Shown here one piece after another: positions 8,539 through 16,814 of a stretch of DNA of 64,000 nt. Made by a program: the position numbers and the translations under genes. Numbering within the stretch: the stretch's first letter is position 1; each line of letters starts with the position of its first letter. The stretch is from the NCBI GenBank assembly GCA_024398875.1, contig JAKSIJ010000002.1, positions 124,001-188,000 of the forward strand. The letters run 5' to 3'. The notes under the pieces are model-generated. The model was given only the letters and a program-made list of their open reading frames with translations. It searched no databases and was not told where the DNA came from. Source of the stretch: Fibrobacter sp. GTDB taxonomy: Bacteria; Fibrobacterota; Fibrobacteria; Fibrobacterales; Fibrobacteraceae.

Positions 8539-9126
8539 ATGGAAAACAGGATTCTTGTCATAGGCGATGAAATGCTAGGCGGTGCGGGTGAGGCTGCATC
8601 CCGTTTTGCGGAGTCGCTCCTTTGCCGCTTGCCCAACCGGCCCATGCAGTTTTCCATCAATGCTCCCACAATGCTTTCGCTTTCGCAACTTTTGGCCCGG
8701 TCTTCGGCGGACATCATTGGGAAGCGGGCGGGGCGCATCATCTTTGCCTTGGGGCTTCATGAGTTGCGGAGGGAGCGGGGCAATGGGGAAAAAGTTTTTG
8801 AGGGCTTGCAGTCTCTGGTTTTTGAAATGCTTCGCAAAACTCAGGCGGAGTTGTTCGTTCTCACGCTCCCGCCTGAAATGTTCCCAGACGATTCTATGGT
8901 GGTTGGGGAGATGAATGAAGCGATTCGGGGAATGGCTGCGAAGGATTCGGAACGGCTGAAAATTCTGGATTTTGCGGCTCAAGTGGAAATTTTTAAGGAA
9001 AAACAGGCAGAAAGGGGCAAATTTGCAAGAAGTCTCTTTGCGGAGGACGGAAATCCCACTTCTCTTTGCATAACGTTTTTGTCAATGTTCCTGGAAGATT
9101 GTATATTGAAAGAGTTAAAAATATAA
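8539..9126 (+). CDS. SGNH-hydrolase-like protein, probably inactive
   Basis: 195 aa. The pattern of a GDSL/SGNH esterase is visible but worn. The first block reads ILVIGDEML, with no Ser where GDSL enzymes have it. A middle block is IIFALGLHELR, in place of the GxND block. The end is EDGNPTSLCITFLSMFL, where a catalytic Asp-x-x-His would be expected and the His is missing. The fold assignment is therefore tentative and catalysis doubtful. It sits between the TusA-like gene and a zinc-ribbon gene in a probable operon. Confidence 0.45.
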   Translation: MENRILVIGDEMLGGAGEAASRFAESLLCRLPNRPMQFSINAPTMLSLSQLLARSSADIIGKRAGRIIFALGLHELRRERGNGEKVFEGLQSLVFEMLRKTQAELFVLTLPPEMFPDDSMVVGEMNEAIRGMAAKDSERLKILDFAAQVEIFKEKQAERGKFARSLFAEDGNPTSLCITFLSMFLEDCILKELKI

Positions 9127-9135
9127 GGAGATGAT

Positions 9136-9474
9136 ATGAGCTTGTTTGATGATCATTTTGCTGCGAAAATTGCGGCTCAAAGCCGTGCCTGGTCCATGGA
9201 TAAGGAAGAGGCCAAAGGGAAGAAGAATCGTGAACCTGCCGCCCCCAAGGAAGGCGTTTGCGACAAGTGCCACAAGGAAACTTTGGTGAAGTCCTATCGC
9301 GTGCGCCAGACGGATGTGAGCGATGGAGCTGCCAGCTATGGCACTGTGACGAAGTACTTCTGTGAGGATTGCGCTCCCAAGTCTCGCCGCATGCAGGATG
9401 CTGAAGTTCCGCCCATGAGCAATAAGCAGGTGAAGAACCTGATGCGTTTTGCAAAGAAGGGACTACTGAAGTAG
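9136..9474 (+). CDS. Small zinc-ribbon protein
   Basis: 112 aa. Two CxxC pairs (CDKCHKE at about 42-45 and CEDC at about 76-79) form a likely zinc ribbon, flanked by basic, charged ends. AAGGAG lies 5 bases before ATG 9136. It is downstream of the SGNH-like gene by 9 bases. The protein could bind nucleic acid or act as a metal-dependent adaptor; I do not recognise the family. Confidence 0.65.
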   Translation: MSLFDDHFAAKIAAQSRAWSMDKEEAKGKKNREPAAPKEGVCDKCHKETLVKSYRVRQTDVSDGAASYGTVTKYFCEDCAPKSRRMQDAEVPPMSNKQVKNLMRFAKKGLLK

Positions 9475-9479
9475 CCGTT

Positions 9480-10478
9480 TTAGATGACTTCGTGAAGCAC
9501 CTGCAAAAGCCTCTTTTTGGCAGGTGAATCGGGAAGGGCCTGGAAGAGCTCACTGGCGAAAGCGCTGGTGAGCATTTTCTTTGCCAGGTTTTCTGGAATG
9601 CCACGGCTTACTAGATAGAACATCTGGTCTGCGTCAAGTTCCCCGCAAGTGTTCCCGTGGGTGCATTCCACGTCGTCGTGGTAGATTTTCAGGATGGGCT
9701 TTACAGAGACGGAGCTATCCTCGGAGAGGAGGATGGTGTTCACCAACTGGCTGGAATTCACTTTGGAGCAGTTTTCGCCGACGATGACGCTGCCGTCATA
9801 GCTGGCGTAAGAATGCCCGCTGAGGAGGTTCCTGGCAAACTGGGTGCTGGTAGTTTCTGGCGCCTCGTGATGGATGGTGAGCCTGTGGTGGCTGCTGGAG
9901 GTCCCGTCCAGAAGGTTCAGGGTCCGGATTTCGAAGGTGGCTCCGGGGGCTTTAAGAAAGTCGTCGATGCTCACGCGGGTGATGCCGTTCCCGCGTTCAA
10001 TGTTTGAAAAGCGGAGGGAAGAGCCTGCAGCCTGCTGGATGTTGAAGTGCCGGAAACGAAGGGGGAGGTCGTTTGCCGGATTGGCGAAGAAGACTTCCAC
10101 CTGGGCGCCCTCGGCGAGGTTTAGGTCGAAGCGCTCCGCGGCTATTTCGTGAAGGACCTTGTTGTCAAGAATTTCGAGGGAGACTTTTGCGTTTTTCCCG
10201 ATGTTGAAAATGGTGTGGCCGAAATCGTCGTTACACTTGATGAGGGCCATTTCGCTTTCGCCATCGTCGATGTTGCGGACCATGGTGTGGGCGTTTTTGG
10301 CGAGAGGGAGGAGGGCTGCGAAGTCCGTTTCGGTTGCAACGTCAATAGCGGTGTAGGGAGCGTCGCCGCGGTCGTCTGAAAATTCTTGTTGGGGTATTTT
10401 GGCCACAGGGAAGAACGTCCAGAGCTCGTTATTCCGCTTGGGCATTCCCAGTTGTTGAATGCGAGAAAGTGCGTCCAT
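9480..10478 (-). CDS. sufD: Fe-S cluster assembly protein SufD
   Basis: 332 aa, SufB/SufD family. The C-terminal half has the family signature CTHGNTCGELDADQMFYLVSRGI, including the conserved His used in cluster assembly. SufD pairs with SufB on the SufC ATPase to build Fe-S clusters. It is shorter than E. coli SufD (about 420 aa), mainly in the N-terminal part. The ATG overlaps the sufC stop by one base (TAATG on the minus strand). No sufB, sufS or sufE is present in the window, so a scaffold partner must lie elsewhere. Confidence 0.85.
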   Translation of the reverse strand: MDALSRIQQLGMPKRNNELWTFFPVAKIPQQEFSDDRGDAPYTAIDVATETDFAALLPLAKNAHTMVRNIDDGESEMALIKCNDDFGHTIFNIGKNAKVSLEILDNKVLHEIAAERFDLNLAEGAQVEVFFANPANDLPLRFRHFNIQQAAGSSLRFSNIERGNGITRVSIDDFLKAPGATFEIRTLNLLDGTSSSHHRLTIHHEAPETTSTQFARNLLSGHSYASYDGSVIVGENCSKVNSSQLVNTILLSEDSSVSVKPILKIYHDDVECTHGNTCGELDADQMFYLVSRGIPENLAKKMLTSAFASELFQALPDSPAKKRLLQVLHEVI

Positions 10479-11224
10479 TACTTTTCCTCGATCCAGTCGT
10501 AGCCTTGTTCTTCCAGCTTCAGAGCCAGTTCCGGCCCACCACTCAAAATAATCTTTCCGTGCCGGAGCACATGGACATAGGTGGGCTTGATGTAATCTAG
10601 AAGCCTCTGGTAGTGGGTCACGAGAATGACTGCCTTTTCGGGGCTCATGATGTGGTTGATGCCGTTAGCCACAATGCGGAGGGCGTCAATATCCAGGCCG
10701 GAGTCCGTTTCGTCAAGGAAACTCACCTTTGGGTCGAGAATGGCCATTTGGAGGATTTCGTTACGCTTCTTTTCGCCGCCGGAGTAGCCTTCGTTCACGC
10801 CTCTTTCGCGGTAGCGGGCGTCCATTTCCAAAAGTTCCATCTTCTCTTCGCAGAGTTTGTGGAAGTCTGCGTCGTTTATTTCGGGGAGGCCGAGGTAGGC
10901 GCGTTTGCTGTTCAAGGCCATCTTCAAAAATTCCACATTGTTTACGCCGGGAATTTCTGTGGGATACTGGGTGCTGATGAAAAGCCCAGAGTTGGCCCGT
11001 TCGCTGATTTCCATTTCGAGCAAGTTCTTGCCATCGAGTTCCACGGAACCTCCATCCACCTTGTAGGCGGGGTGACCAGCGATGACTTTGGAAAGGGTGC
11101 TTTTGCCGCTGCCGTTGGGGCCCATGATGGCGTGGACTTCCCCTGGACGCACTTCCAGGTTGATGCCCTTCAAAATTTGGGTTCCGTCTTCAATGCTTGC
11201 TTTTAGATTCTGAATGGATAACAT
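10478..11224 (-). CDS. sufC: Fe-S cluster assembly ATPase SufC
   Basis: 248 aa ABC-type ATPase. Walker A GPNGSGKST (about 35-43), signature YSGGEKKRNEILQ (about 147) and the SufC-specific Walker B/D-loop FLDETDSGLDIDAL (about 170) are all visible. It drives conformational change in the SufB-SufD scaffold. It lies 41 bases after dnaG on the same strand and overlaps sufD. GAGGAATT lies just before its ATG as a ribosome site. Confidence 0.95.
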   Translation of the reverse strand: MLSIQNLKASIEDGTQILKGINLEVRPGEVHAIMGPNGSGKSTLSKVIAGHPAYKVDGGSVELDGKNLLEMEISERANSGLFISTQYPTEIPGVNNVEFLKMALNSKRAYLGLPEINDADFHKLCEEKMELLEMDARYRERGVNEGYSGGEKKRNEILQMAILDPKVSFLDETDSGLDIDALRIVANGINHIMSPEKAVILVTHYQRLLDYIKPTYVHVLRHGKIILSGGPELALKLEEQGYDWIEEK

Positions 11225-11265
11225 AATTCCTCGTGCGATTTCGTGTTACCGTACCTTTCTGTGTT

Positions 11266-13254
11266 TTAGGCTCCGGCTAAAATTCCTAAAAAAACTTTCT
11301 TGCTTTTGATGATTTGATCTGCCAGGTAATCGATGGAGAGCGTCCCTTTTTTGTACAACGCATCCAACTTCTGCATGTCTTGGGTGAACTTATTGAGGGC
11401 CATGCGCTGCCTAGTGCCTTCTTCTGTTTCGAGAGAGATGGATTTCTTGTAGCGGTCGCACAGTTTGAAAGTGAGCACCATCAGGGTCTCGTAGAATTCC
11501 AGAATTTCCTTGGGCGGGGTCCAGCTTTCTTCGGGGAGGCCTTCCATAAAGAGTTGGAGGGTTGGAGAAAGTGAGCCGTATAGTGCCTGGGGAGAGAAAC
11601 AGCCCGTTTCCGCATAGCTCGCGATAATGGTGTTGACGAATTCATCAATGAGGCTGGAGGCGAAAAACTGGATTCCGCTGGCGGCGAAGTCCATGTCGAA
11701 ATATTCGCAAGCCCGGTCCAAAAGGGTGGGGTTGTGGAGCAGTAGGGTTGCAAACCGGATTTCGATGGGGGAGAGAATTTCCCAAGGGACATGAGGTGCT
11801 TCTTCGGGGAGAGTTGGCTCGCCCATGAAACCATCGGCATCAAAATTCGGGACACCGGAATCTCCATCCACGGGAATACCGTCGGCGGAAACCGGGGTTA
11901 CGTTTGCCGCGATTGCGGCGGAACCTGCGGGTGTCGGCCGCGGTGGCAGCTTCTTCTGGGGCTTCAAGCTCTTGATGCCGTTCAGAGAGCGGCTGGTGTC
12001 AAATCTTTCCGCAATGAGTTTCAGGTATTGATTCCGCAACTCCGGATTTTCGATGCTTTTGATGAGGGACTTGGCGAAGGTGACGAACTCCGCCTTCGCT
12101 TCGATGCTCTGGAGGTTCTTCTTGTTGGCGAGGTAGTTCAGCCAGTCGTCGGCCTGAGACAGTTCCGCCCGGAAGGTGTCTCCACCACGTTCGTTGACGA
12201 AATTGTCCGGGTCAATTTTTGTGCCGTCCGGGCGGGACAGCGCAAAAATCCGCGGGTTAATGCCCTTGGGAAGAACGATTTCCAGAGACCGCTGGGTAGC
12301 TTTTTGGCCCGCGGCATCGCCATCAAAAACCAGATAAGCAGTTTTTGCGTAGCGGGAGAGGATGCTGGCGTGAGTCTCGGTGAGGGCAGTGCCGGAGGCG
12401 GCCACCACATTCTGAACTCCTGCTTGATAAAGGCTGATGAGGTCGAAGTAGCCTTCCACAATGATGACGGCATTCTCTTTAGTGATGGCACCGCGGCTGT
12501 GGTTCAGCCCGAAAAGGATGTCGCTCTTGTTATAGAGGGCGGTATCGGGGCTGTTCATGTACTTGGGTCGTTCAAAACCCTCTTTCTTGGGAGCCAAATC
12601 GCGACCGCCAAACCCAACCACTACACCAGACAGGTTCTGAATGGCAATCATGAGCCTGTCGCGGAACTTGTCCGCAATTCCGCCGTTAGTCTTTTCGGTG
12701 GCAAGGCCCGCCTTTACGCAATCTTTTGGAGAAAATCCGTTTTTGGCGGCGTAGCTGATGAAACCTTCCCTGGTATCGGGAGCATAACCGAAGTGGAACT
12801 GTTTTCGGGTGGCTTCGGAAATGTTTCTTTTGCGGAGGTAATCTAGGGCCTTTGGGCTCAGGGTCAGCTGTTGCTCGAACCATTCACAGGCCAGTTCGTT
12901 CAGCTTCCGGACCATGGTCCGTTCCTCGGTAATTTCCGCATTTTCTTTGGTCGTGTACTTCGGGAGGTCAAAGCCTACAAAGTTCGCCACCCATTCCACA
13001 GCACCATTAAAATCAATCTTCTCGTGTTCCTGAACGAACTTGAAAACATCTCCGCCGGCACCACAGGCAAAGCATTTGTAAATCCCGAGCATCGGGTTTA
13101 CGCTCATAGAGGGGGAGTGGTCGTCATGGAAAGGGCATACCCCAGCATAGCGATTGTTGCCAGTCCTTTTCAGGGGCAAGAACTGCTGAATCACAAGGGA
13201 AATGTCCGCTTGCGCTTTCAGCTGCTGAATCACGTCGTTGGGGTAAAAAGGCAT
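11266..13254 (-). CDS. dnaG: DNA primase
   Basis: 662 aa. An N-terminal CHC2 zinc-binding domain has C40, H43, C61 and C64 (CPFHDD...CFACGAGG), followed by the catalytic core. The TOPRIM part includes IIVEGYFDLISLYQAG and YLVFDGDAAGQKA, with the metal-binding acidic residues. The last 200 residues correspond to the helicase-binding domain. It synthesises RNA primers at the replication fork. A low-complexity Pro/Ala/Asp linker (about 435-490) separates the core from the C-terminal domain. It is not next to rpoD here; instead sufC-sufD follow. Upstream is TACATTGT, a near match to the -7 box, with no clear ribosome site. Confidence 0.95.
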   Translation of the reverse strand: MPFYPNDVIQQLKAQADISLVIQQFLPLKRTGNNRYAGVCPFHDDHSPSMSVNPMLGIYKCFACGAGGDVFKFVQEHEKIDFNGAVEWVANFVGFDLPKYTTKENAEITEERTMVRKLNELACEWFEQQLTLSPKALDYLRKRNISEATRKQFHFGYAPDTREGFISYAAKNGFSPKDCVKAGLATEKTNGGIADKFRDRLMIAIQNLSGVVVGFGGRDLAPKKEGFERPKYMNSPDTALYNKSDILFGLNHSRGAITKENAVIIVEGYFDLISLYQAGVQNVVAASGTALTETHASILSRYAKTAYLVFDGDAAGQKATQRSLEIVLPKGINPRIFALSRPDGTKIDPDNFVNERGGDTFRAELSQADDWLNYLANKKNLQSIEAKAEFVTFAKSLIKSIENPELRNQYLKLIAERFDTSRSLNGIKSLKPQKKLPPRPTPAGSAAIAANVTPVSADGIPVDGDSGVPNFDADGFMGEPTLPEEAPHVPWEILSPIEIRFATLLLHNPTLLDRACEYFDMDFAASGIQFFASSLIDEFVNTIIASYAETGCFSPQALYGSLSPTLQLFMEGLPEESWTPPKEILEFYETLMVLTFKLCDRYKKSISLETEEGTRQRMALNKFTQDMQKLDALYKKGTLSIDYLADQIIKSKKVFLGILAGA

Positions 13255-13271
13255 GCCAACAATGTAGCAAT

Positions 13272-14612
13272 TTACACTACAGCTTTGGTCTGCCAGCGGC
13301 CGCTACGCCACCGCCAAAGGTTCGCGATGGAGCGGTAGAATTCGTCGCTTGCCATGCCGAGCCAAAGCCCCACAAGTCCCAGGTCCAGGACGAAGGCGAG
13401 AATGAGGGCGGTGGCGAGGCCGAGGGTCCACATCATGCCGCTTCCCACAAAGGCTGGAAATTTGGAATCGCCCGCGGCACGGAGGGAAGTGGTGATGATG
13501 AAGTTCACCGCTTTAAAGGGCTGTACTGCCACATCGCACCAGAGGCAGAGACACCCGAGGTGGATGACTTCCGGATTGTTGGTGAAGAAGCGGATGAGAA
13601 ATTCTCCATTGAGGGCTACGAGGATGGAGAGAATGAGGCCGCTGGTGCAGCCGATGGCAATGGTTTGATACGCCCGCTTGCTCGCTTTTTTGAAATCGTG
13701 GGCGCCTACCAGGTGACCGATGAGAATCTGGTTCCCACTTCCAAATCCAACACCTAGAATGACGGAGAGGGCTGCAAAATTTCCGGCAAAAACGCGGGCG
13801 GTCATGGCCGTTGTGCCTACGTAAACCACCATGGCGGTAATGAACACCTGGAAAAGTTGGAAACTAATGGGCTCGGCTGCGGCAGGGAGCCCGATGCGGA
13901 GCCAGTCGGGAAGGATGATGCGGGAGCGCTTCAAATCGCGACGGTGAGACTTATGCTGGGCTTTAAAACGGAGCGCAAGCCAAAGAATGATGGAGGAAAT
14001 CAGCCAAGAAAGCGCGGTGGCGAGACCGACGCCGTAAACACCCATCTTCGGGAGACCGAAAAGCCCTTCCAGAAAGATGTAGTTCATTACGGCGTTGCTA
14101 GCGATGGTGAGCACGTTCCCGATAAGGTTCCAGATGGTGATGCCATGGGTGGCGATAAGTGCGGTCAGGGTGGATTGAAGCGCCCTGAAGGCAAATCCGA
14201 AGGCTACCACGCAGAGAAATTGCCGGGCGTATTCCGCGGGAGTTCCTTCCAGCCCCATCCAGCGGGGAATGTAGCCCGCAATGGGGAAGATGATGAGGGT
14301 CAAAGCCACACCCAGCAGGAAACTTCCAAAAATCACTAAAGTCTGTGTGGAGCGAGCATGGGCCTTCTGGTTTGCCCCGATGTATTGGGAGGTGATGCTT
14401 GCTCCCGACTGGCTGAAGGCGTGGATTGCTGTAAAAAGTGCCGCCAGGATGGGCATCATGGCTCCCACGCCAGCCGCCGCAGTTTCGGACGTGCGGGAGA
14501 GAAACCAGCTGTCCATCATGGGCTGAATCATTCCCACGGCAAAGGTGAGAATCAGTGGCCAGGAAAGCCCTAGAAGGGAACGATCCTTGACTTCTTTTTG
14601 CACATGTTTCAT
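13272..14612 (-). CDS. MATE family efflux transporter
   Basis: 446 aa and about 12 predicted membrane spans, in two halves as usual for MATE. It is an ion-driven exporter of small molecules. ATG 14612 (MKHVQKEVKDRSLLGLSWPL) is chosen because the longer frame adds a basic, non-membrane extension that reaches into the divergent ahb gene. The mature start then lines up with the family. It is 17 bases upstream of dnaG on the same strand. Substrate unknown. Confidence 0.85.
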   Translation of the reverse strand: MKHVQKEVKDRSLLGLSWPLILTFAVGMIQPMMDSWFLSRTSETAAAGVGAMMPILAALFTAIHAFSQSGASITSQYIGANQKAHARSTQTLVIFGSFLLGVALTLIIFPIAGYIPRWMGLEGTPAEYARQFLCVVAFGFAFRALQSTLTALIATHGITIWNLIGNVLTIASNAVMNYIFLEGLFGLPKMGVYGVGLATALSWLISSIILWLALRFKAQHKSHRRDLKRSRIILPDWLRIGLPAAAEPISFQLFQVFITAMVVYVGTTAMTARVFAGNFAALSVILGVGFGSGNQILIGHLVGAHDFKKASKRAYQTIAIGCTSGLILSILVALNGEFLIRFFTNNPEVIHLGCLCLWCDVAVQPFKAVNFIITTSLRAAGDSKFPAFVGSGMMWTLGLATALILAFVLDLGLVGLWLGMASDEFYRSIANLWRWRSGRWQTKAVV

Positions 14613-14735
14613 GCGGCTTTTTCTCTCGGTGCCAATTTTAGCAAATCTTTGAGGTGGTGGATAGGGTGTTTTTACAAGTGTTGTTTGCAAGCGTATACAA
14701 ATGAGGGTTGATTTTGCGCTTTTGAAATAAAGTGC

Positions 14736-14743
14736 TATTTTTC
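14736..14743 (+). promoter_or_regulatory. Putative -7 box of ahbAB
   Basis: TATTTTTC, a TAnnTTT-type box, ends 5 bases before ATG 14749. There is no ribosome-binding site between them, so the mRNA may be leaderless. Confidence 0.4.
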
Positions 14744-14748
14744 CTTTC

Positions 14749-15768
14749 ATGACATCCCCTCTGGAGCAAAATCTGCTGAACATTATTCAGGATGAATTCC
14801 CGCTGGAAACCCGCCCGTATCAGGTGCTGGCGGAACAGCTCCAGCAGGCAAATCCCGTAGATTTTTGTGCCATAGGGGAGACTGAGGTTTTTCAGGCAGT
14901 GGAACGCCTTCGGGAGTCTGGAGTTGTTCGTCGCATTGGGGCGGTGTACGACTCTCGAAAGTTGGGCTTCACCTCCAGACTTTGCTGCGGAAAAGTTTCG
15001 GAAACGGCATTGGATGCCTTTGCTGCCGCGGTTTTAGACGAGCCTTCTATCACTCACAATTACGTGCGGAATCATGCCTTCAATGTGTGGTTTACGGTAA
15101 TCGGAAAATCTGCCGAGGATATTGCCGCCGTAGCCCAGAAGTTGCAACAGCGGACGGCGCTTACGGATGTCCATATTCTGGATTCCAAGCGGATGTTTAA
15201 AATCAATACGGTGATGGGAAAAATTGCTGCTCGTGAACAAAAATTGGATTTCACGATGTCCGAAGCGATCCCTGCCTCGCTGCTCTCGCAACCGGCATTG
15301 CGAAAATGTCGGGCGCTGTTCGCTGGTGACTTTCCCCATTCGTTGACTCCCTTTGCAACAATCGCTTCCCAGATTTCGTCCGAAACTTCTGTGGAAGTCT
15401 CGGAATCCCAAGTGATTGCTCAAATCCGTTGCGACTTGAATTCTAAAATCGCCCGCCGTTTTGGAGCCGTACTCCGCCATCAAAAAGCGGGCTTTGCAGA
15501 AAATGCCATGGTCGTTTTTAAAGTAGACGAAAATGCGGTGGAACAGGCGGGACAACTCCTTTCGGCGGAAACGCAGGTGTCCCATTGCTATGAGCGGACT
15601 AGTTTTGATGGCTTTCCATACAATCTCTACGCCATGATTCATGAAACTGATGCAGAACAACTCCATTCTACTATTATGAAAATTGTAGATAAATTAAATA
15701 ATCCTGCGTATTGCGTTCTTCGTTCCGTAAAGGAATTGAAGAAAACCAGTTTTAACTATTTTGTATAG
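14749..15768 (+). CDS. Fused siroheme decarboxylase AhbA-AhbB (NirDL-type)
   Basis: 339 aa with two Lrp/AsnC-like halves. Half 1 (about 1-160) has RRIGAVYDSRKLGF (61-74) and THNYVRNHAFNVWFTV (102-117). Half 2 (about 180-339) has RRFGAVLRHQKAGFAENAM (237-253) and VSHCYERTSFDGFPYNLYAM (277-296). These are the AhbA and AhbB signatures, including the paired histidines near residues 103 and 279. The enzyme removes the C12 and C18 acetate carboxyls of siroheme, the first step of the siroheme route to heme (or d1 heme). In most anaerobes AhbA and AhbB are separate; fused forms are known as NirDL. No other ahb or nir gene is in the window. Lrp-type transcription regulator is the less likely alternative. 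Confidence 0.82.
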   Translation: MTSPLEQNLLNIIQDEFPLETRPYQVLAEQLQQANPVDFCAIGETEVFQAVERLRESGVVRRIGAVYDSRKLGFTSRLCCGKVSETALDAFAAAVLDEPSITHNYVRNHAFNVWFTVIGKSAEDIAAVAQKLQQRTALTDVHILDSKRMFKINTVMGKIAAREQKLDFTMSEAIPASLLSQPALRKCRALFAGDFPHSLTPFATIASQISSETSVEVSESQVIAQIRCDLNSKIARRFGAVLRHQKAGFAENAMVVFKVDENAVEQAGQLLSAETQVSHCYERTSFDGFPYNLYAMIHETDAEQLHSTIMKIVDKLNNPAYCVLRSVKELKKTSFNYFV

Positions 15769-15778
15769 GGGAGTTGAG

Positions 15779-16279
15779 ATGGATTTTGCCTCTTTACAGA
15801 ATTTTATTTTTTCAGAACGGCCTTATGAATCGGAAATTCATGGGCTGGAACACTGGCGTCAGGTGGAGTTTAATGGTCTACTTCTCGCTCCGGAAACGGG
15901 GGCGGATATTACTGTCGTTCGGCTGTTTTCGCTGTTTCATGATTCCAAGCGTTTTGAAGATGGTCATGATGCAGAACATGGTCCCCGCGGTGCAGAATTT
16001 GCAAAATGGTGCCTAGAAAATAAATTGCTTGAATTGGATAATGAACAGTTTGAAAAACTATATCACGCCTGTGCAAATCACACTCGGGAAAGTTCCAGTG
16101 GGGATGCAACCATTGATACTTGCTATGACGCTGACCGATTGGATTTAGGCCGAGTAGCAATTCCTCCGGACCCTCGTAAAATGGCTACAGAGGCGGGTAA
16201 GAAAATTGCCCGCAGGCTAAGTGCTGCGGGCATTTCCGTCTTCCACCATCGGGAGTGGATTCGCAATTTCCGATTTTAA
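15779..16279 (+). CDS. HD-domain hydrolase
   Basis: 166 aa. The metal-binding pattern of HD hydrolases is present: H25, H54-D55 (SLFHDSKR) and an Asp near 117-119 (CYDADRLDLG). Such enzymes are usually nucleotide phosphohydrolases or phosphodiesterases. AGGGGAG (15767-15773) is a good ribosome site for ATG 15779. It follows ahbAB after 10 bases, so it is probably cotranscribed. The 3' end overlaps the convergent ridA-like gene by 4 bases. Substrate unknown. Confidence 0.72.
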   Translation: MDFASLQNFIFSERPYESEIHGLEHWRQVEFNGLLLAPETGADITVVRLFSLFHDSKRFEDGHDAEHGPRGAEFAKWCLENKLLELDNEQFEKLYHACANHTRESSSGDATIDTCYDADRLDLGRVAIPPDPRKMATEAGKKIARRLSAAGISVFHHREWIRNFRF

Positions 16280-16782
16280 ATCGTTTCAATCCAGCTATAG
16301 CGCCCCGTGAAACTTGCCGGTTCAGGAATGACTCTGAATGTGCAGCTTATTTCTACGGCGGCGTTTTTGGGCAAAGCAGAAACGCCAACGGCAGTGCGGG
16401 CGTGCTTTCCGTTCTCGCCAAGAATCTGCACGGCAAGCTCGCTGGCTCCGTTCAGCACAGATGGCTGTTCGTGAAAATCGGGAGCGGATTGCACAAATCC
16501 CTGCATCTGAATCATCATCAGAGTCTCGCCAGATTCTACAAGGGAAAGCGCTGCGGCTAGGTTATTCATGAAGCAGATGCGAGCCGCTTCTGCAGCCTTT
16601 TCCGCGGAGATTTGAGTGGGAACTGCACCGCAGAATTGAGAAAAATCTCCCTTGACGGAGGGCAACTGGCCAGAAACCGTAATGGTGTTGCCGGAGCGCA
16701 CAGCAGGAATATATGCCGCAAGTGGTGCGGGGCATTCAGGAAGGGTGATTCCCAATTCTTCAAGACGATTCTTAATGCTCAT
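16276..16782 (-). CDS. RidA/YjgF family protein
   Basis: 168 aa. The C-terminal part has the RidA core (GKHARTAVGVSALPKNAAVEI), and the conserved Arg that binds the carboxylate of 2-aminoacrylate is present. The N-terminal KNRLEELGITLPECPAPLAA is typical of the longer subgroup. RidA hydrolyses reactive enamine/imine intermediates. The start is ATG 16782, after AGAGGACA; a longer frame has no support. It is 32 bases downstream of the phosphatase gene on the same strand and may be the last gene of the partner-switch operon. That would fit an imine or dehydro-amino-acid side product, but this is speculative. Confidence 0.8.
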   Translation of the reverse strand: MSIKNRLEELGITLPECPAPLAAYIPAVRSGNTITVSGQLPSVKGDFSQFCGAVPTQISAEKAAEAARICFMNNLAAALSLVESGETLMMIQMQGFVQSAPDFHEQPSVLNGASELAVQILGENGKHARTAVGVSALPKNAAVEISCTFRVIPEPASFTGRYSWIETI

Positions 16783-16814
16783 GTTTGTCCTCTCTTGGGC
16801 AAAAAATAGAAAAA

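Noticed and set aside
14613-14783. Longer N-terminus for the MATE exporter at 13272-14612
   Set aside because: It would extend into the divergent ahbAB coding region and adds a basic segment not expected in MATE proteins.
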